The position numbers were made by a program, and so were the translations under genes. A DNA stretch of 64,000 nt from positions 5,798,501-5,862,500 of the forward strand of contig NC_059564.1 in NCBI RefSeq assembly GCF_905220415.1, in the 5' to 3' direction. Under the pieces are notes generated by a model. It worked only from the letters and a program-made list of their open reading frames with translations, was not told the origin of the DNA and did no database searches. How positions within the stretch are numbered: the first letter of the stretch is position 1; each line of letters opens with the position of its first letter. The stretch comes from Colias croceus. Lineage: Eukaryota; Arthropoda; Insecta; Lepidoptera; Pieridae. Below, piece by piece: positions 14,901 through 25,172 of the stretch.

Positions 14901-17900
14901 TTAAGGTACGCGTTTTATTTATTCATAAAAACTATTATTCATTTATGGTATTAATTATTGTTTTTGAAATGTTTTTGGTACGTTTTTAATTTAGAATCTT
15001 CTGAAATTGCCCATAACAGTACCGTGTATTTTGATGTTTCTAATATTTTTCTAATCATTGTTTCGTTATGTTTTATATTTATAACATGTTTGTTACCTTT
15101 CTCGATAAAAAAACGTGTCTTACTGCTACGTATTCTAAGCTTTTTAAAATACCCGTACTGACTACGTAGGTACCCGATTTGTCTGTATTTTAATAACCTT
15201 TGTCCTATATCTTATTTTTAATAACCAAGATCAACAAATATGAAAATATCCATATTATTAAAGCTATATCTATATAAAAATATATAATACAGGACTACGC
15301 GTACTCGAACAGCAACGGCGAGTGGCGGCAGTTCGCGTCGCACGAGCCCAACGAGCGGTCCGACCGGTGAGATATACATACATACACACATATACAGATA
15401 CATGCACAGTTATTTTTCATATTATATTTATTACTAGCTGTGCCCGCGACTTCGTCCGCGTGGAATAGTGACTGCATAGTAGTTACTACTTATTTTAAAT
15501 TATTGAGTAAACACAGACTACCATAAATAATTAAAAGAACTGTAAGTAAAATTAATTACTAAACTGAGCTAAACAATACAAAAAAAATGCCTTATTAATT
15601 TTCTACGTAAAATTTCTTTTAAATTATGTCATATTATTTTTAGGCACCAGGGGGGAGGGGAGCAAATTTCTTTTCCTTCCTTCCTTGTATGGATGTTTTT
15701 AACTATGTATCGTGCAGCAACTGATCAGCTTAATCGATACTCAGTTTTTATCAAATCCAGCACAAAATCCAAATCAGATCTTTCCTGAATCCTGTCTCAC
15801 GCCTGTAGGTAGTAACTAAACCGTTTAGACCGTGCAATAAAAATTAAATAAAAAAAAACAGCGCTACGAAGAAAAGTGCATGCATAGAAAAAGGAATAAA
15901 TAATTTCACAAACTTCCCGAAGATTTTTAAAAATAAATACCATTTTAAATATTTATAAAAAAAAAACAAAGTCATCGGGGCTGCCATGCCAACATTATCA
16001 TAATATACCTCATTATCAAAATACATATATGGTACTTAATTTTAAAGATCGTCGGGAAGTTTGTAAAATAATTATTTATTCCTTTCGGTTTCTTATTTTC
16101 ATGTAATATTTTCAAGTGAGCGAGACCTACCTCTACCTCCATATTACATTCCTACATCATATTGATATCTATAAGTTTGTTGCTCCTTGACATCTTTTAA
16201 GTTGGGCCGTAACCGTGCACAAATTGTAATGGACCACAGTGGCAAAAGAAGTGGTATACTTAGGAAAAAATATTGCCAAGGGCCAGGCCTATCTAGCTTT
16301 GAGTAGAGTTCAAAATTTCCAGGGTGTGGCTATCCTCTCGCTCCCATATCCCCTCTTCTTTCACAGACTTTCAACCCTTCCCTTTCCATCCCTAGTAAAT
16401 GGCAGAACCGATTTTGATGTAAACCATATCTAATTGTACCTATATGTACACGTCATATCCTGTAGTTTGATGCTCCATTTGGTTTATTTATCCCCACTGT
16501 CACCCCTAAAAAGCCCTAAATGTAATAAACGGATGAACCGATTTCGATAAAATATGACTAATTGTAATTCACACGTTGCCCTTTCATATTTTGATATGCC
16601 GCTTGAGTATATTATTTGACCACATTATTCATTCCCACTTTTACCGCTGTAATCTAATAAATGGATAAACCGAATTGGATAAAAATATAACTAAGTGTAC
16701 TTCACCCGTTATGCACTTTTATTTGATATGTCACTTGGGTATATTTGACAACATTCGTTTTTTTTCATTCCCACTTTTACCCATAAAAAGGTATAATAAA
16801 TGGATGAACCGATTTTGATAAAACACGTCTAATTAAACTCTACACGTCATGCCCTTTCATATGATATGTCACTTGAGTATATTTTTGACAAATTCATTTT
16901 TTTATTACCACTTTTATATCTACCTATATTAAAAATTAAAATTAAAAATATATTATAAGGGAGAAAGTTTGTATGGATGTATGGATGTGTGGATGTATGG
17001 ATGTTTGTTACTCTTTCACGTAAAAACTACTGAACCGATTACAATGAAATTTAGCACACATATAGAGGGTAACTTGGATTAACACATAGGATAGTTTTTA
17101 TCCCGGAAATTCCACGGGAACGGGAACTATGCGGGTTTTCCTTTGCAAACGCGGGCGAAGCCGCGGGCGGAAATCTAGTATTAAATAAATGGATGAACCG
17201 ATTTGTTACTGATAGGTCGTTCACTTTCATTTAATATATCACTTAGGTACTTATATTTGACAACTTTCGTTTTTTTCATTCCCACATTTACCCCTATAAT
17301 AATATACCTAGGTATAATAAATGGATGAACCGATTTTGATACACTTTATCAAAGAACCAGCGTCGGAAAATATGCTGCCTAACTAAAAAAACCGCATCTA
17401 ATTCGGATTACCTGTTAGCGAGCTACGGTGGCACAAACAGACACACACACACAGACACACATAGCGGTCAAACACTTATCACCCATCTTTTTGCGTCGGG
17501 GGTTAAAAATATAATACGACATAATTTAAAGGACATTTTATGTATAAAATTTACCTAGAAGTAAGAATAATTCTAATTTGACCAAAACCCCCCCCAACCC
17601 TTGGGCACTTTCGATATGATCACTTGGACATTTACATTTACATGAATAATAATTGTAACAGATAACTTACGTTTTATCGTACAGTGTATAGAATGCCTTA
17701 GCAAATGTTCGCCGTGAATACTTAAATGGTCATAACTTTTTTATTTACGAACCGATTGACATGAAATAAACACTAAATGTTAAATGAAGATTACCACAAT
17801 ATATTAGTGAAAACCGCATCTTAATCGGATAAGCCGTTTCTGAGATTAGCGTGCACGAACATACAGACAAACAGACAAACAGACAAACCGACAAACAGAC

Positions 17901-19572
17901 AAACAGACAAAAATTTTTTTAACTTCAGTTTTGGGTTTGGGATCGATTTAATAATAGCATCTGCTAATTTTTTTTTATATATTTTGATTGTACAGACACG
18001 ACTTTTCTAGAATTTTATTATATGTATTGATTTTTTCAACATAATATTATTATACTTATCCAATATAACTGTAATAACTGTAATATATTATTCTGATTGT
18101 GATTGATTGCACTTTTATTTATTATGCACCGCCATGATTAATTTAACTATTTTCCTCGTCTTTTTTTGGGTTGCCTGGTAGAGATCGCTGCCAGCGATAA
18201 GGCCGCTTACTGTACATTGATTAATTTATTGTTAAGTTTATAAAATGTATTATATCTGGTGTACAATAAAGTATTTTTCATTCATTCATTCATTCATTCA
18301 TAACTGCATAGCAATAACAGCGTTACCTCCAGAAGCGACACGCACTCTGTCCGCGAGTGGGAGCGCTCCAACAACGAGCGCGCCGAGCGAAGCGAAGCGA
18401 GGCGGAGCGACCGAAGCGAACGCGAATATCCGTCCGCCGTCATGGGGGAGAGGAGGGGCTTCACGAGGAGACCGGTTGCTAGGGTGAGCGTCTTATTATT
18501 ATTATTTTTAATGCATAAATAGGTCTGGATTCTGCTGGTAGATGAGAAGACCGTGTATGCCGAGCACACGTGTCAAAAGTCATTCAAAGATATCAAAATC
18601 GTCGCCTTACTCGATGACGTGACGGTATTACCATGACGCGATATTGAAATTTTATTCTCAACGCGCGTAATAGATTCCCACATGCTTGAATTAAAACTTT
18701 TTTTAAATAATATAAAAAATAGAAAATAAAATATAATACGATAAAGTTACTACTTTTCACTTAGTGCGTGTAATACACGAAGTATCAACTGCAAAGTTAA
18801 TAAAATAACTTTGCAGTTGATTTTAAGCCAGTATATTTTCACATTTTGAAATTACAGTAATTGCGAATATAAATTAATTAAATTGTTTAATTTCTAAATG
18901 GATATGTCTGTGTTTCAGAATTCGAACCTGCTCTCCGCAGTGCTGTGTCTGGTGAAGGAATTGGACTATCCCAGTTTGGAAGTTGCTGAAATGGCCGTCA
19001 GGTAAAAACCTTTAGGCTGGTTGCAGAGCTTGACCGACCATCAGTGCGTACGTCAGTCGCGCTTGTCATATGTATGGAAATTCATAAAACCGTTCATAGC
19101 TAGACCGACCATACGCACGCGTATTGTCATGCGCATTAGTGTCATAGTCATACAATTGTTGATGCGTATCGTCTGGACCGACGATACGCACTGATGGTCG
19201 GTCAAGCTCTGCAACCAGTCTTAATTTTTTATATAAATAATATTGATGCATATTATTTTCAATTTTATTTTTTATTGTATTTGAACTTATTAATGAAAGC
19301 ATTTCTTAATTATTACTAACTAACGGTCCGCCCGAATATGAACCCCGGCTTCGCCCGTGGTACATATTTACGTTTTCTCTACATAAGAACCATCCACGTA
19401 CTTCAAGGAATATAATAAAAAAAGAATTATCGAAATCGGTTCAGCCGTTCACACGTGACAACGCGAAACGGGTTTCATTTTTATAAATATAGATAACATT
19501 TTTTTATAAATAGTAATGTATAAATATTGTTGTTTCAGATGTCGTATGGACGAGTTAGCGAACAGCCAGTGA
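5909..19572 (+). CDS. CFAP410: Cilia- and flagella-associated protein 410 (C21orf2/LRRC76 homologue), 5' partial
   Basis: Exons: 5909-5974, 10447-10614, 11087-11159, 11564-11629, 11978-12073, 12913-12975, 13668-13751, 14840-14905, 15293-15366, 18333-18483, 18919-19001, 19539-19572 (TGA). Every junction has GT/AG ends and matched phase. The translation begins GAELGDVSLLRRMPNVEVL, runs through leucine-rich repeats (LRELYVRKNEI, LTSLWLDENPC) into the LRR cap YRMTVLRNLPNLEKLDN, and ends with a helical tail (NLLSAVLCLVKELDYPSL). Head and tail align well with human CFAP410 as I remember it. CFAP410 is a basal-body/ciliary protein, in vertebrates linked to NEK1; in an insect it would be expected in sensory cilia and sperm. 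The linker is Ser/Arg/Glu-rich, carried mostly on phase-0 exons, and not conserved. The first exon, which should end ..TG to complete a Trp codon, was not found. No poly(A) site was assigned. Confidence 0.9.
6294..6540 (+). repeat. tRNA-derived SINE
   Basis: It contains a box A-like segment (tggcttggttggtagtgg, about 6301-6318) and a good box B (gggttcgattccc, about 6345-6357), followed by a non-tRNA body and an AT-rich tail with tttatttattta. There is no acceptor-stem pairing, and the long body rules out a functional tRNA. It lies in the first detected CFAP410 intron. Confidence 0.65.
7184..7320 (+). repeat. 'ccgacttcaaaaaaagagg' repeat fragment
   Basis: Two copies of an 'accgactt(c/a)aaaaaa(a)g' motif are followed by 'gaaccgattta', a common lepidopteran repeat signature that is also seen near 31960-32070. 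Only a fragment remains. It lies in a CFAP410 intron. Confidence 0.45.
8763..8945 (-). repeat. Interspersed 'gctgtgcc...gctttataatatt' repeat (family B)
   Basis: On the minus strand this copy reads from a 'cgcgtggcgctgttggtctt' core through 'gggctatctaacaccgaaag' to 'cagcttta'. It matches the copies at 13441, 23858, 40356, 40671 and 52733. Confidence 0.6.
9290..9518 (-). mobile_element. 5'-truncated non-LTR retrotransposon tail with 15-bp target-site duplication
   Basis: A 199-bp GC-rich block (9305-9503), ending on the minus strand in a poly(A) run (T-run 9304-9319 on +), is bounded by identical 15-bp direct repeats TCCCTATCCAGCCCT at 9290-9304 and 9504-9518. The poly(A), the truncation and the duplication are the hallmarks of target-primed reverse transcription. 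Apparent frames inside are not genes. The insertion lies in a CFAP410 intron. Confidence 0.75.
9848..10077 (-). repeat. Family A 'ccgcccgcggcttcgcccgcg' repeat
   Basis: This is a near full-length copy in minus orientation. It has the 'gcgggcggaaacctagta' head, the 'cccgttcccgtgggatttccggga' core and the 'ctttcgcattta' tail. Other copies lie at 11215, 16950, 37815, 38368, 44611, 45165, 50098 and 52325. Confidence 0.65.
10691..10886 (-). repeat. Family B repeat copy
   Basis: This copy spans from the 'ataatattataaagctgaag' end to the 'gcacagctagttt' end and lies in the CFAP410 intron after the exon at 10447-10614. A shorter related head follows at about 10960-11010. Confidence 0.6.
11215..11277 (-). 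repeat. Family A repeat, short fragment
   Basis: Only the head segment 'cgggaactatgcgggttttt...gccgcgggcggaaagctagta' is present. Confidence 0.55.
11320..11500 (-). repeat. tRNA-derived SINE, minus orientation
   Basis: The minus strand carries a box A-like 'cttggtacagttgttgacgc', a box B 'gattcgattcccggtgg' and a body with 'ctggcaggacacagaaggct', a sequence common in lepidopteran genomes. It lies between CFAP410 exons. Confidence 0.6.
12077..12145 (+). repeat. Microsatellite (ACAT)n/(CA)n directly after an exon
   Basis: Simple repeats of cata/caca type begin four bases after the splice donor at 12074 in CFAP410. Confidence 0.7.
13441..13634 (+). repeat. Family B repeat copy
   Basis: This full-length copy runs from 'ctagctgtgccctgcggttt' to 'cagctttataatattagtat'. 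It ends about 30 bases before the acceptor of the CFAP410 exon at 13668. Confidence 0.65.
14135..14593. mobile_element. PIF/Harbinger-like MITE with TAA target duplication
   Basis: Imperfect terminal inverted repeats (GGGACCATCCATAAAGTACG against the reverse complement of the right end, GGGGCCATCCATAAAGTACG) are flanked by TAA at 14132-14134 and 14594-14596. The interior has C-runs and no ORF. Three-base TAA/TTA duplications suggest PIF/Harbinger. It lies in a CFAP410 intron. Confidence 0.75.
16396..17340 (+). repeat. Six diverged ~130-bp tandem units, interrupted by a family A insertion
   Basis: The phrase 'taaatggatgaaccgatttt' (with variants) recurs at about 16396, 16526, 16658, 16797, 17186 and 17318, each followed by 'cacttgagtatatttgac' and 'cattcccacttttaccc'. 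Spacing is 130-139 bp except for one 389-bp gap, which holds the family A copy at 16930-17180. The array lies in the CFAP410 intron between exons 15293-15366 and 18333-18483. Confidence 0.7.
16930..17180 (-). repeat. Family A repeat inside the tandem array
   Basis: A head 'gcgggcggaaatctagta' and a tail with 'gtatggatgtatggatg' microsatellite mark this as an intact-looking copy. It splits a unit of the surrounding array, so it arrived after the array formed. Confidence 0.6.
17690..17960 (+). repeat. Tail repeat with (CAGACAAA)n
   Basis: The segment 'aaaccgcatcttaatcggat' is followed by a run of acagacaa units (about 17870-17910) and a T-rich end, similar to 4798-5035. Confidence 0.55.
18166..18300 (+). 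mobile_element. LINE 3' tail
   Basis: It contains 'gggttgcctggtagagatcg', 'agcgataaggccgc' and 'caataaagtattttt', ending in (cattcatt)n. The same tail occurs at about 51985-52125. This is a common 3' end of lepidopteran LINEs. It abuts the acceptor region of the CFAP410 exon at 18333. Confidence 0.65.
18785..18820. repeat. Short perfect hairpin (15-bp arms)
   Basis: The arms tcaactgcaaagtta (18785-18799) and taactttgcagttga (18806-18820) enclose a 6-nt loop, about 100 bp upstream of the CFAP410 exon at 18919. Confidence 0.7.
19015..19220. mobile_element. 206-bp MITE with TTA target duplication
   Basis: The ends GGCTGGTTGCAGAGCTTGAC and the reverse complement of the right end GACTGGTTGCAGAGCTTGAC match for about 35 bp and are flanked by TTA at 19012-19014 and 19221-19223. 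It has no coding capacity and is Harbinger-like by duplication size. It starts 14 bp downstream of the exon ending at 19001, in the last CFAP410 intron. Confidence 0.8.
19318..19495 (+). repeat. Family C 'cggcttcgcccgtggtacat' repeat
   Basis: This copy contains 'ccccggcttcgcccgtgg', 'aagaaccatccacgtacttc' and 'cgaaatcggttcagccgtt'. Sister copies lie at 19985 and 29043. Confidence 0.6.
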
Positions 19573-19984
19573 CATACGGCCACTACTGACTAAAGTCGGC
19601 TAAAATATTGCTAAAGCTGACTTTAGCTGGCTAACCTTAGCTGTAACTGGCTAAAAGTTCGTCAATTGTGACAAGAGAGTTAGCAAATACTCACTTAAGT
19701 TGGCTAAATGTTAGCCGATACTCACTTAAGTTGGCTAAAATGGACTAAAGTGACAGCGTCTAAAGGAATGTGGTAGTGCTATTTGTGACCTTATGGACGA
19801 GTGTATAAAGTCGAAATTCGTGTGAATAGTGATTATGTGATAGCGATCGCTTTGGGTGGCTAATAGTCAGTTTCACAACTTGTTGATATGTTCTGGTTAG
19901 CTTATCTGTCAGATAAAAATGAAACTATAAGATATACTTTGTCTAATTGCTTCTAAGAATGTAAAACTCGAAAATTTTAATATG

Positions 19985-20160
19985 CTAGCAGTCTGCCCCG
20001 GCTTCGCCCGTGTTACATGTTTACGTTTTCGCCATAAGAACCATCCTCGTACTTCAAGGAATATTATAAAAGAAGAATTATCGAAATCGGTCAAGCCGTT
20101 CACGCGTGATGCCGTCACCAAGGGAAATATGGATTTATTTTTATATATTATAGAGATGTA
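19985..20160 (+). repeat. Family C repeat copy
   Basis: It reads 'gccccggcttcgcccgtgtt ... aagaaccatcctcgtacttc ... cgaaatcggtcaagccgttc'. It probably sits within the CFAP410 3' UTR or just downstream. Confidence 0.6.
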
Positions 20161-20712
20161 AAAATACAAAAAGTGTTGAATAGGCTATCAGTAAATTTAT
20201 CAGCAAGTTGTAAAACTGGCAGTTAATGTTCAAATATGTACACATGTGTAAATTAGGTTATTTTTACTGGCTTTGCAATAATCAATTTTGACTCTTAATG
20301 TAATTTTGACGATCATTATAATATTAGGTGAGAGAATTATTAAAAAACATGTATGTAATATTTGTTATTTTTTTGGTACCATGAAATTTGATTAATTTGA
20401 TATATATTTTTGTTGTAGTTGAACTCTGTATTATATGATTTAAATGAAATATACAGATGTTTAAAACAAATTTTTACATGAGATTTTACGTTAATGAGCA
20501 ACTTAACCTATAAAATAGTTTAAAAAATAATCTTATAAAATTGTTAAATCTTTTTTTTACTACTTAATTATTTTAATAGCACTTTATTACAATGTTTTTT
20601 TTTATTGTTCATTTTTTTCAACGTACTTTAAAATGATGATTATTGCTAACATAAATGAAGGAAGGAACTTAAACTATGCTATTATTGAAATATGGCCCGA
20701 ATTTCCTGCCCC

Positions 20713-20893
20713 ATTTAGGCCCGATTTTTCAATCCTTGGTTAAAACTTATCCGTCCTATAAAGTATTACACGATAATATTAAAATTTCACTAAACTGTCA
20801 AATCCGGACAATTAGAATGCATTTTGGAAATGGTAGGTTAATACGTTATCCGAAGGATAAGTTTTAACCAACGATTGAAAAATCAGCCCTTAG
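20713..20893. mobile_element. ~180-bp TIR MITE
   Basis: The left end 'gatttttcaatccttggtta' continuing into aaacttatcc is mirrored by 'ggataagttttaaccaacga' continuing into ttgaaaaatcagccc. The arms are about 40 bp, with TTA on both outer sides. There is no ORF of its own; frames across it are incidental. Confidence 0.7.
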
Positions 20894-21072
20894 AGACATA
20901 GAGCTTCAATATATATGTAATATACAATTTATTAAAAATATGTATAAGTAGTGCTCGAACGAATATTGCAAGTAAAAATAAATAAATAAAAAGAATTTAC
21001 ATATAAGCTAGTCATGAGTTTAATACTCATGTTCTATTTAATATAAACTTACCCTATGATATTATAAGTAAC

Positions 21073-21578
21073 TATAGTCGAGCCAATTTAATAGGCAACA
21101 TTTGACGTCTATCAATTTTATCTTCGAAGAGAGGTAACCTGCTTAAAAACATCGATTATAGTGTATTAATCGATACGGATTTGAAACATTTGTCAATCGA
21201 ATTTATTAATTTATGATGATTTTTATTCACAAGTAATCAATGCATTCGATTCTAGATGTCAGATTTCGATTTTAAGAGTAACGTCTCTAGTATTTAAAAA
21301 GAAAAAAGGTTTATTGACACAAAATTGTAGCGACGTCAGTTCTTCAATTCAGAAATTGTTTATTATGTTTAGGATGGTTTATCAGTAAAATGAAATCTTA
21401 AAATAACTTCTATCGGTCATTATTATTATAAATACGTAATCGTAATTGAAAAAAGTTAAGCAAATGTGCAGTTCTAACAAAACGAAATATCATGTTATTC
21501 TATGTCGTCGTTACTAGGTTACGTTGTTGAATTTTGTTGAACTGTCAAATGTTGCCTATTAAAATGGCTCTACTATAG
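21073..21578. mobile_element. ~505-bp TIR element, TA-flanked
   Basis: The left end 'tatagtcgagccaatttaat' plus 'aggcaacatttgac' is inverted at the right end ('gtcaaatgttgcct' plus 'attaaaatggctctactata'). The termini start and end in TA, which suggests a mariner-like non-autonomous element. No transposase frame is visible. Confidence 0.65.
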
Positions 21579-21699
21579 CTTCCGGTTTACACTATACTAA
21601 AATTTTCTTCGAGAACCAATCTATCGAATAAAAAAAATCGTATCATAATCCGTTGCGTAGTTTTAAAGATCTATACAATATATAGACACACACGTTGTT

Positions 21700-21862
21700 T
21701 TATACTATGTTGTGAAAAGGTGTAGATAGGTTACCAACACATCATTCGGTCTTCAAACACGGCACACTAACGCACACACGCTTAGACGTCACACTGAGAT
21801 GGCATGATTAAATTAACGTGAGCGAAAGAGACAACTGAAGTCGAATGTGGCTAATTAGCAAC
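21700..21862 (+). repeat. Interspersed repeat shared with 53075-53245
   Basis: The phrases 'gtgtagataggttaccaaca', 'acggcacactaacgcacaca' and 'gacaactgaagt' recur in the same order at 53075-53245. The copies are diverged and the family is unknown. Confidence 0.55.
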
Positions 21863-21907
21863 ATTTCTCTTTACTTATAATATCATTCTAAGTAAAGAGA
21901 AATGTTG
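21859..21907. repeat. Hairpin with 18-bp arms
   Basis: The arms caacatttctctttactt and aagtaaagagaaatgttg are separated by about 13 nt. Part of the loop sequence 'ttacttataatatcatt' is repeated just downstream at about 21912-21933. Confidence 0.65.
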
Positions 21908-22631
21908 TATCACTTTTATTTACTTATAATATCATTGGGCTTACCTTCAGACTGGCGGAAATTAGACTCGGGTGAAGTAATAATAACTAGATTAGATGTC
22001 ATTTTGTAGTTTAGTAATAATTACTAAATTTTATCTAAATTGGCTATTCTGCGTATTTAGGAATCTGAAGCAAACCTAGGCATTAGATGATATCTAGGAT
22101 ATTATATCCCGCTCAAAATTGTATCAGCCATTGTAACTCTTAAATATAGAAAGAAAAAAAAACATTTCAGTCAAGGATTTAAAAGTGAAATATCACAAAA
22201 AATAATGTAATATACCTTTGTTAGGCCATTGTCGTGCTATCTCCCTCCCACACATTACATTCAAGTAAGTTAGAGTGAGACGACTATTCGATACATCACA
22301 TTAAAATTGTAAATGAGGCTTCGTGTAAATATAAATGTATTTTTATAAAATAATAATAACAATATTAAAATAAAAATAATAATAAAATAAAAGCAGCTTT
22401 TCACTAGTTCCTAATAAATTGCGAAAATTAAATAAAAAGTTAGCTCACCGCCTAGTTAATGTTAGTTTTAAATAATAATGTTTTTTCTATATATAAGTGT
22501 GAATCCATCCTGATGTACAGTTTTTGTTCTTTAGTGCAATATGGTTCTAGGCCAAATAAGGGTGATTACGGTAAAAATTAATTGTATTAGATTGTTACTT
22601 TATTAGATTTTTTATATTTTCTGTTTAATTA

Positions 22632-22750
22632 AAGTGCTTTGGAGTAAAAACTACCTTTTAAAAATTCTAATTGTGCTCTTTAATGTTTTAGAGGTTTGCG
22701 TATAAATATAATAGAATGACAAAAACCTAAAATTACTCCAAAGCACTGTA
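22632..22750. mobile_element. ~118-bp short TIR MITE
   Basis: The ends 'agtgctttggagtaa' and 'ttactccaaagcact' are exact inverted repeats of 15 bp. There is no coding content. Confidence 0.6.
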
Positions 22751-23519
22751 TAGTACTTTTCGTATTTCTTTACAGAATAACTTCTATAAGTATGAAATTT
22801 ATGAATATACCCTCATTATAATAAAATGTATCACTGTTGTTTATTTTCTAAAAGTAAGATGTCCTTACAGCTGAAATGTGACGCAAACAAAGTTTTTTAA
22901 ACTACACTGCAAGCGTCTGCGATCTTTTAGATATGCTATCTTGCTCTTACTTTTTTTATTCTATGCGTGCATCTCTTTCTTGCATATGGCTTAGAAAATT
23001 AAGCCCAAGACAAACACTTGACAAGCTAAATGTAACGATTTTGAAACATAATTTTATCTCTTTCACTCGTAAAAAAGATGTTAATAAATCTATCTCGGTC
23101 TAGCAAAGCATATATCTGTATGAGAGAAAGAGACAAAGTTATGGGAAATAATTGAAATGAGGCTAAATACTCGGAAAGTACACATTGTATAAATATTTAT
23201 AGCGCAATATGTAAAGCTATGAACAAATTAATTGTAATGTTAATATTATCGAGAATAATACAAATAACTTGCCAAACGACTTTTATTTTTTATCCTTATT
23301 CCTTACCCTTATTAATATGTCGCCGTTAGATTGTAAAAACTGTTAAATTATAATCTTGACTCACGAGATTGTAAACTGTCAAGAAAGTATACCTTATTCG
23401 TAAAATTTGCTTACTAACGCATTCTATAATCAATCCCGCAAGATTTAAATATAACGGTCTTTACAATTTTACGGTGACATGCATAATTCGAACATCTGAT
23501 TGATACACGATATTGATAC

Positions 23520-23580
23520 AATGGTTGTGATCGTAGGTCCAAATGGTCCTGGGTTCGAATCCCATTAGGATTGATAAAAG
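23520..23580 (+). repeat. Box B-containing tRNA-like fragment
   Basis: 'ctgggttcgaatcccatta' resembles a B box with T-arm pairing, but no intact cloverleaf surrounds it. It is best read as a SINE remnant. Confidence 0.4.
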
Positions 23581-23857
23581 AAAAGCTATGTCTTCATAAG
23601 CATGACATAAAATGCAGAATCTACTTATAAAAGAAAATCAGTCAAATATGTAGGCATAATCACTACCTATGTAATGTATCTACATACGACACACCGGTCT
23701 TAAATTAATGTTTAAGGCTTGTAAAATGGAGAATATTTGTAGCTATACGATACACTGGAAAACATTGAATATTTAGGTCTATTACTGCATTAATTTTTCG
23801 CTTTGAAAGAAAGCAGATTGATAAATAAGATCGCGCAAATTGTCTAAATACACTTGT

Positions 23858-24015
23858 TTGTACGCACCAATCTCAGGAACTACTGGGACTGATTTGAAAA
23901 AGTTATTTCAGTGTTAGATAGCCCATTTATCGAGGAAGGCTCTATATTATTATCATCATGCTAAGAGCAAAAAGAGCGGAGCAATGCGGGTAAAACCCCG
24001 GGGCACAGCTAGTTT
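23858..24015 (-). repeat. Family B repeat copy
   Basis: It runs from 'tgtttgtacgcaccaatctc' to 'ggggcacagctagtttta' in minus orientation. Confidence 0.6.
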
Positions 24016-24240
24016 TAATCACAGATATAAATAGTATATAATATACTGGTAAGTACCTATATTTAAGTATAAAATAATATATTTCTAAACACTATTATAG
24101 ACATACTTAATATGTCTAGAAATATATATTACATATTAGGATCATATTATGATCCTGTGTTATGATCTCTCTTAACCCTAAAACCATAAATATTTAAATC
24201 TTTTTTACGTTCATTACTTTGATTGACATAAAACACATGT

Positions 24241-24425
24241 GACAGTCACATAGCGGGAATGATGCAGTCAGGAGAGTAACGCTTTCCTTCCGTGGTTCTC
24301 CACCACCAATATCAGGTAACCTTCTGAATGAAGCAGAAAAGCGTCAGCATACTACTACAGTTAGGAGTGGAACATCTGTAGCGGAAATATTCAAAATCTT
24401 TCGGGAATACATCCCTATCAGTTGA
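24241..24425 (+). pseudogene. Short orphan open frame of unknown origin
   Basis: A stop-bounded frame with no ATG of its own reads NDAVRRVTLSFRGSPPPIS and continues through NLLNEAEKRQHTTTVRSG to EIFKIFREYIPIS-stop. Its composition is protein-like, and an AG precedes it, but the upstream region is not a strong acceptor. It could be a terminal exon of an undetected gene or an old retrocopy fragment. I do not recognise the family. Confidence 0.25.
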
Positions 24426-24752
24426 AATATTTCAAAACTTGAAATAATGTATTTTTTTAATCAAGTTTTAATAGTAAGTAGATGAAATTTCGCGAGTTGC
24501 TTGTAGAAATGTAGATAAATTACCAGAATAAATATTCGTTGGAGTTTTAATACTGAGAAAATTATATAGAGCTGTGTAATGTCTAATGTGTGTGAAATAA
24601 TATAGCATTTTATAGTAAGAGATAATGTAAGTACATTTTCAATATATACTGTTTTGTTTACTATACGGCAATTTAGTCGAATTTATTATCTACATGCTAT
24701 TTGAAAAAACCTGTACCTAACATGATTATGCTATGATTTTGCTCTTCTCTCG

Positions 24753-24985
24753 GTGTATTTACATCAAACGAACCTAAAGCTATAGAGCTAGAGCAAGAGC
24801 TTCGTGATCTTTTAGTGTAAACGAAAACTCGTATTGAGTGTTGTTCAGTATTAGAACATTGCATAGAATCTTTTCGAATGCACTAAGAACAACGAAATAA
24901 TGCTCTACGTCTGTTTACATAAAAATAATTTAAATGAGAATGGGCTGTGAGAATGAGCATTCACTCGTTTGATGTAAATGCACCG
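24753..24985. mobile_element. ~230-bp TIR MITE (uninterrupted copy)
   Basis: The ends 'ggtgtatttacatcaaacga' and 'cgtttgatgtaaatgcacc' are inverted repeats. The interior ('gaatgcactaagaacaa', 'tcgtgatcttttagtgtaaa') recurs in a second copy at 33610-34055, which is split by another MITE. Confidence 0.65.
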
Positions 24986-25172
24986 GCTCATTTAGTAGAA
25001 GTAATCGCTCTTCCTTTCTATGACGATTTTATTTGATTGTACTATAATATTACTATATTGTACTTAGGAGTGCATTAAAAAATCTGATATACCTAATGTT
25101 GTATGGTACTTTTTGTGTTGATGATAGAGTACGGGTCATTAAAATCAGTTTTATATGCTTTATCAGTCTCAG

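Larger units (their letters stand above)
19573..25172. other. CFAP410 3' flank and intergenic spacer
   Basis: The first part should be the CFAP410 3' UTR. Candidate AATAAA runs lie near 20979-20994, but no single poly(A) site can be fixed. The rest is AT-rich with the MITEs and repeats listed separately. No convincing exon was found apart from a weak candidate at 24241-24425. Confidence 0.5.
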
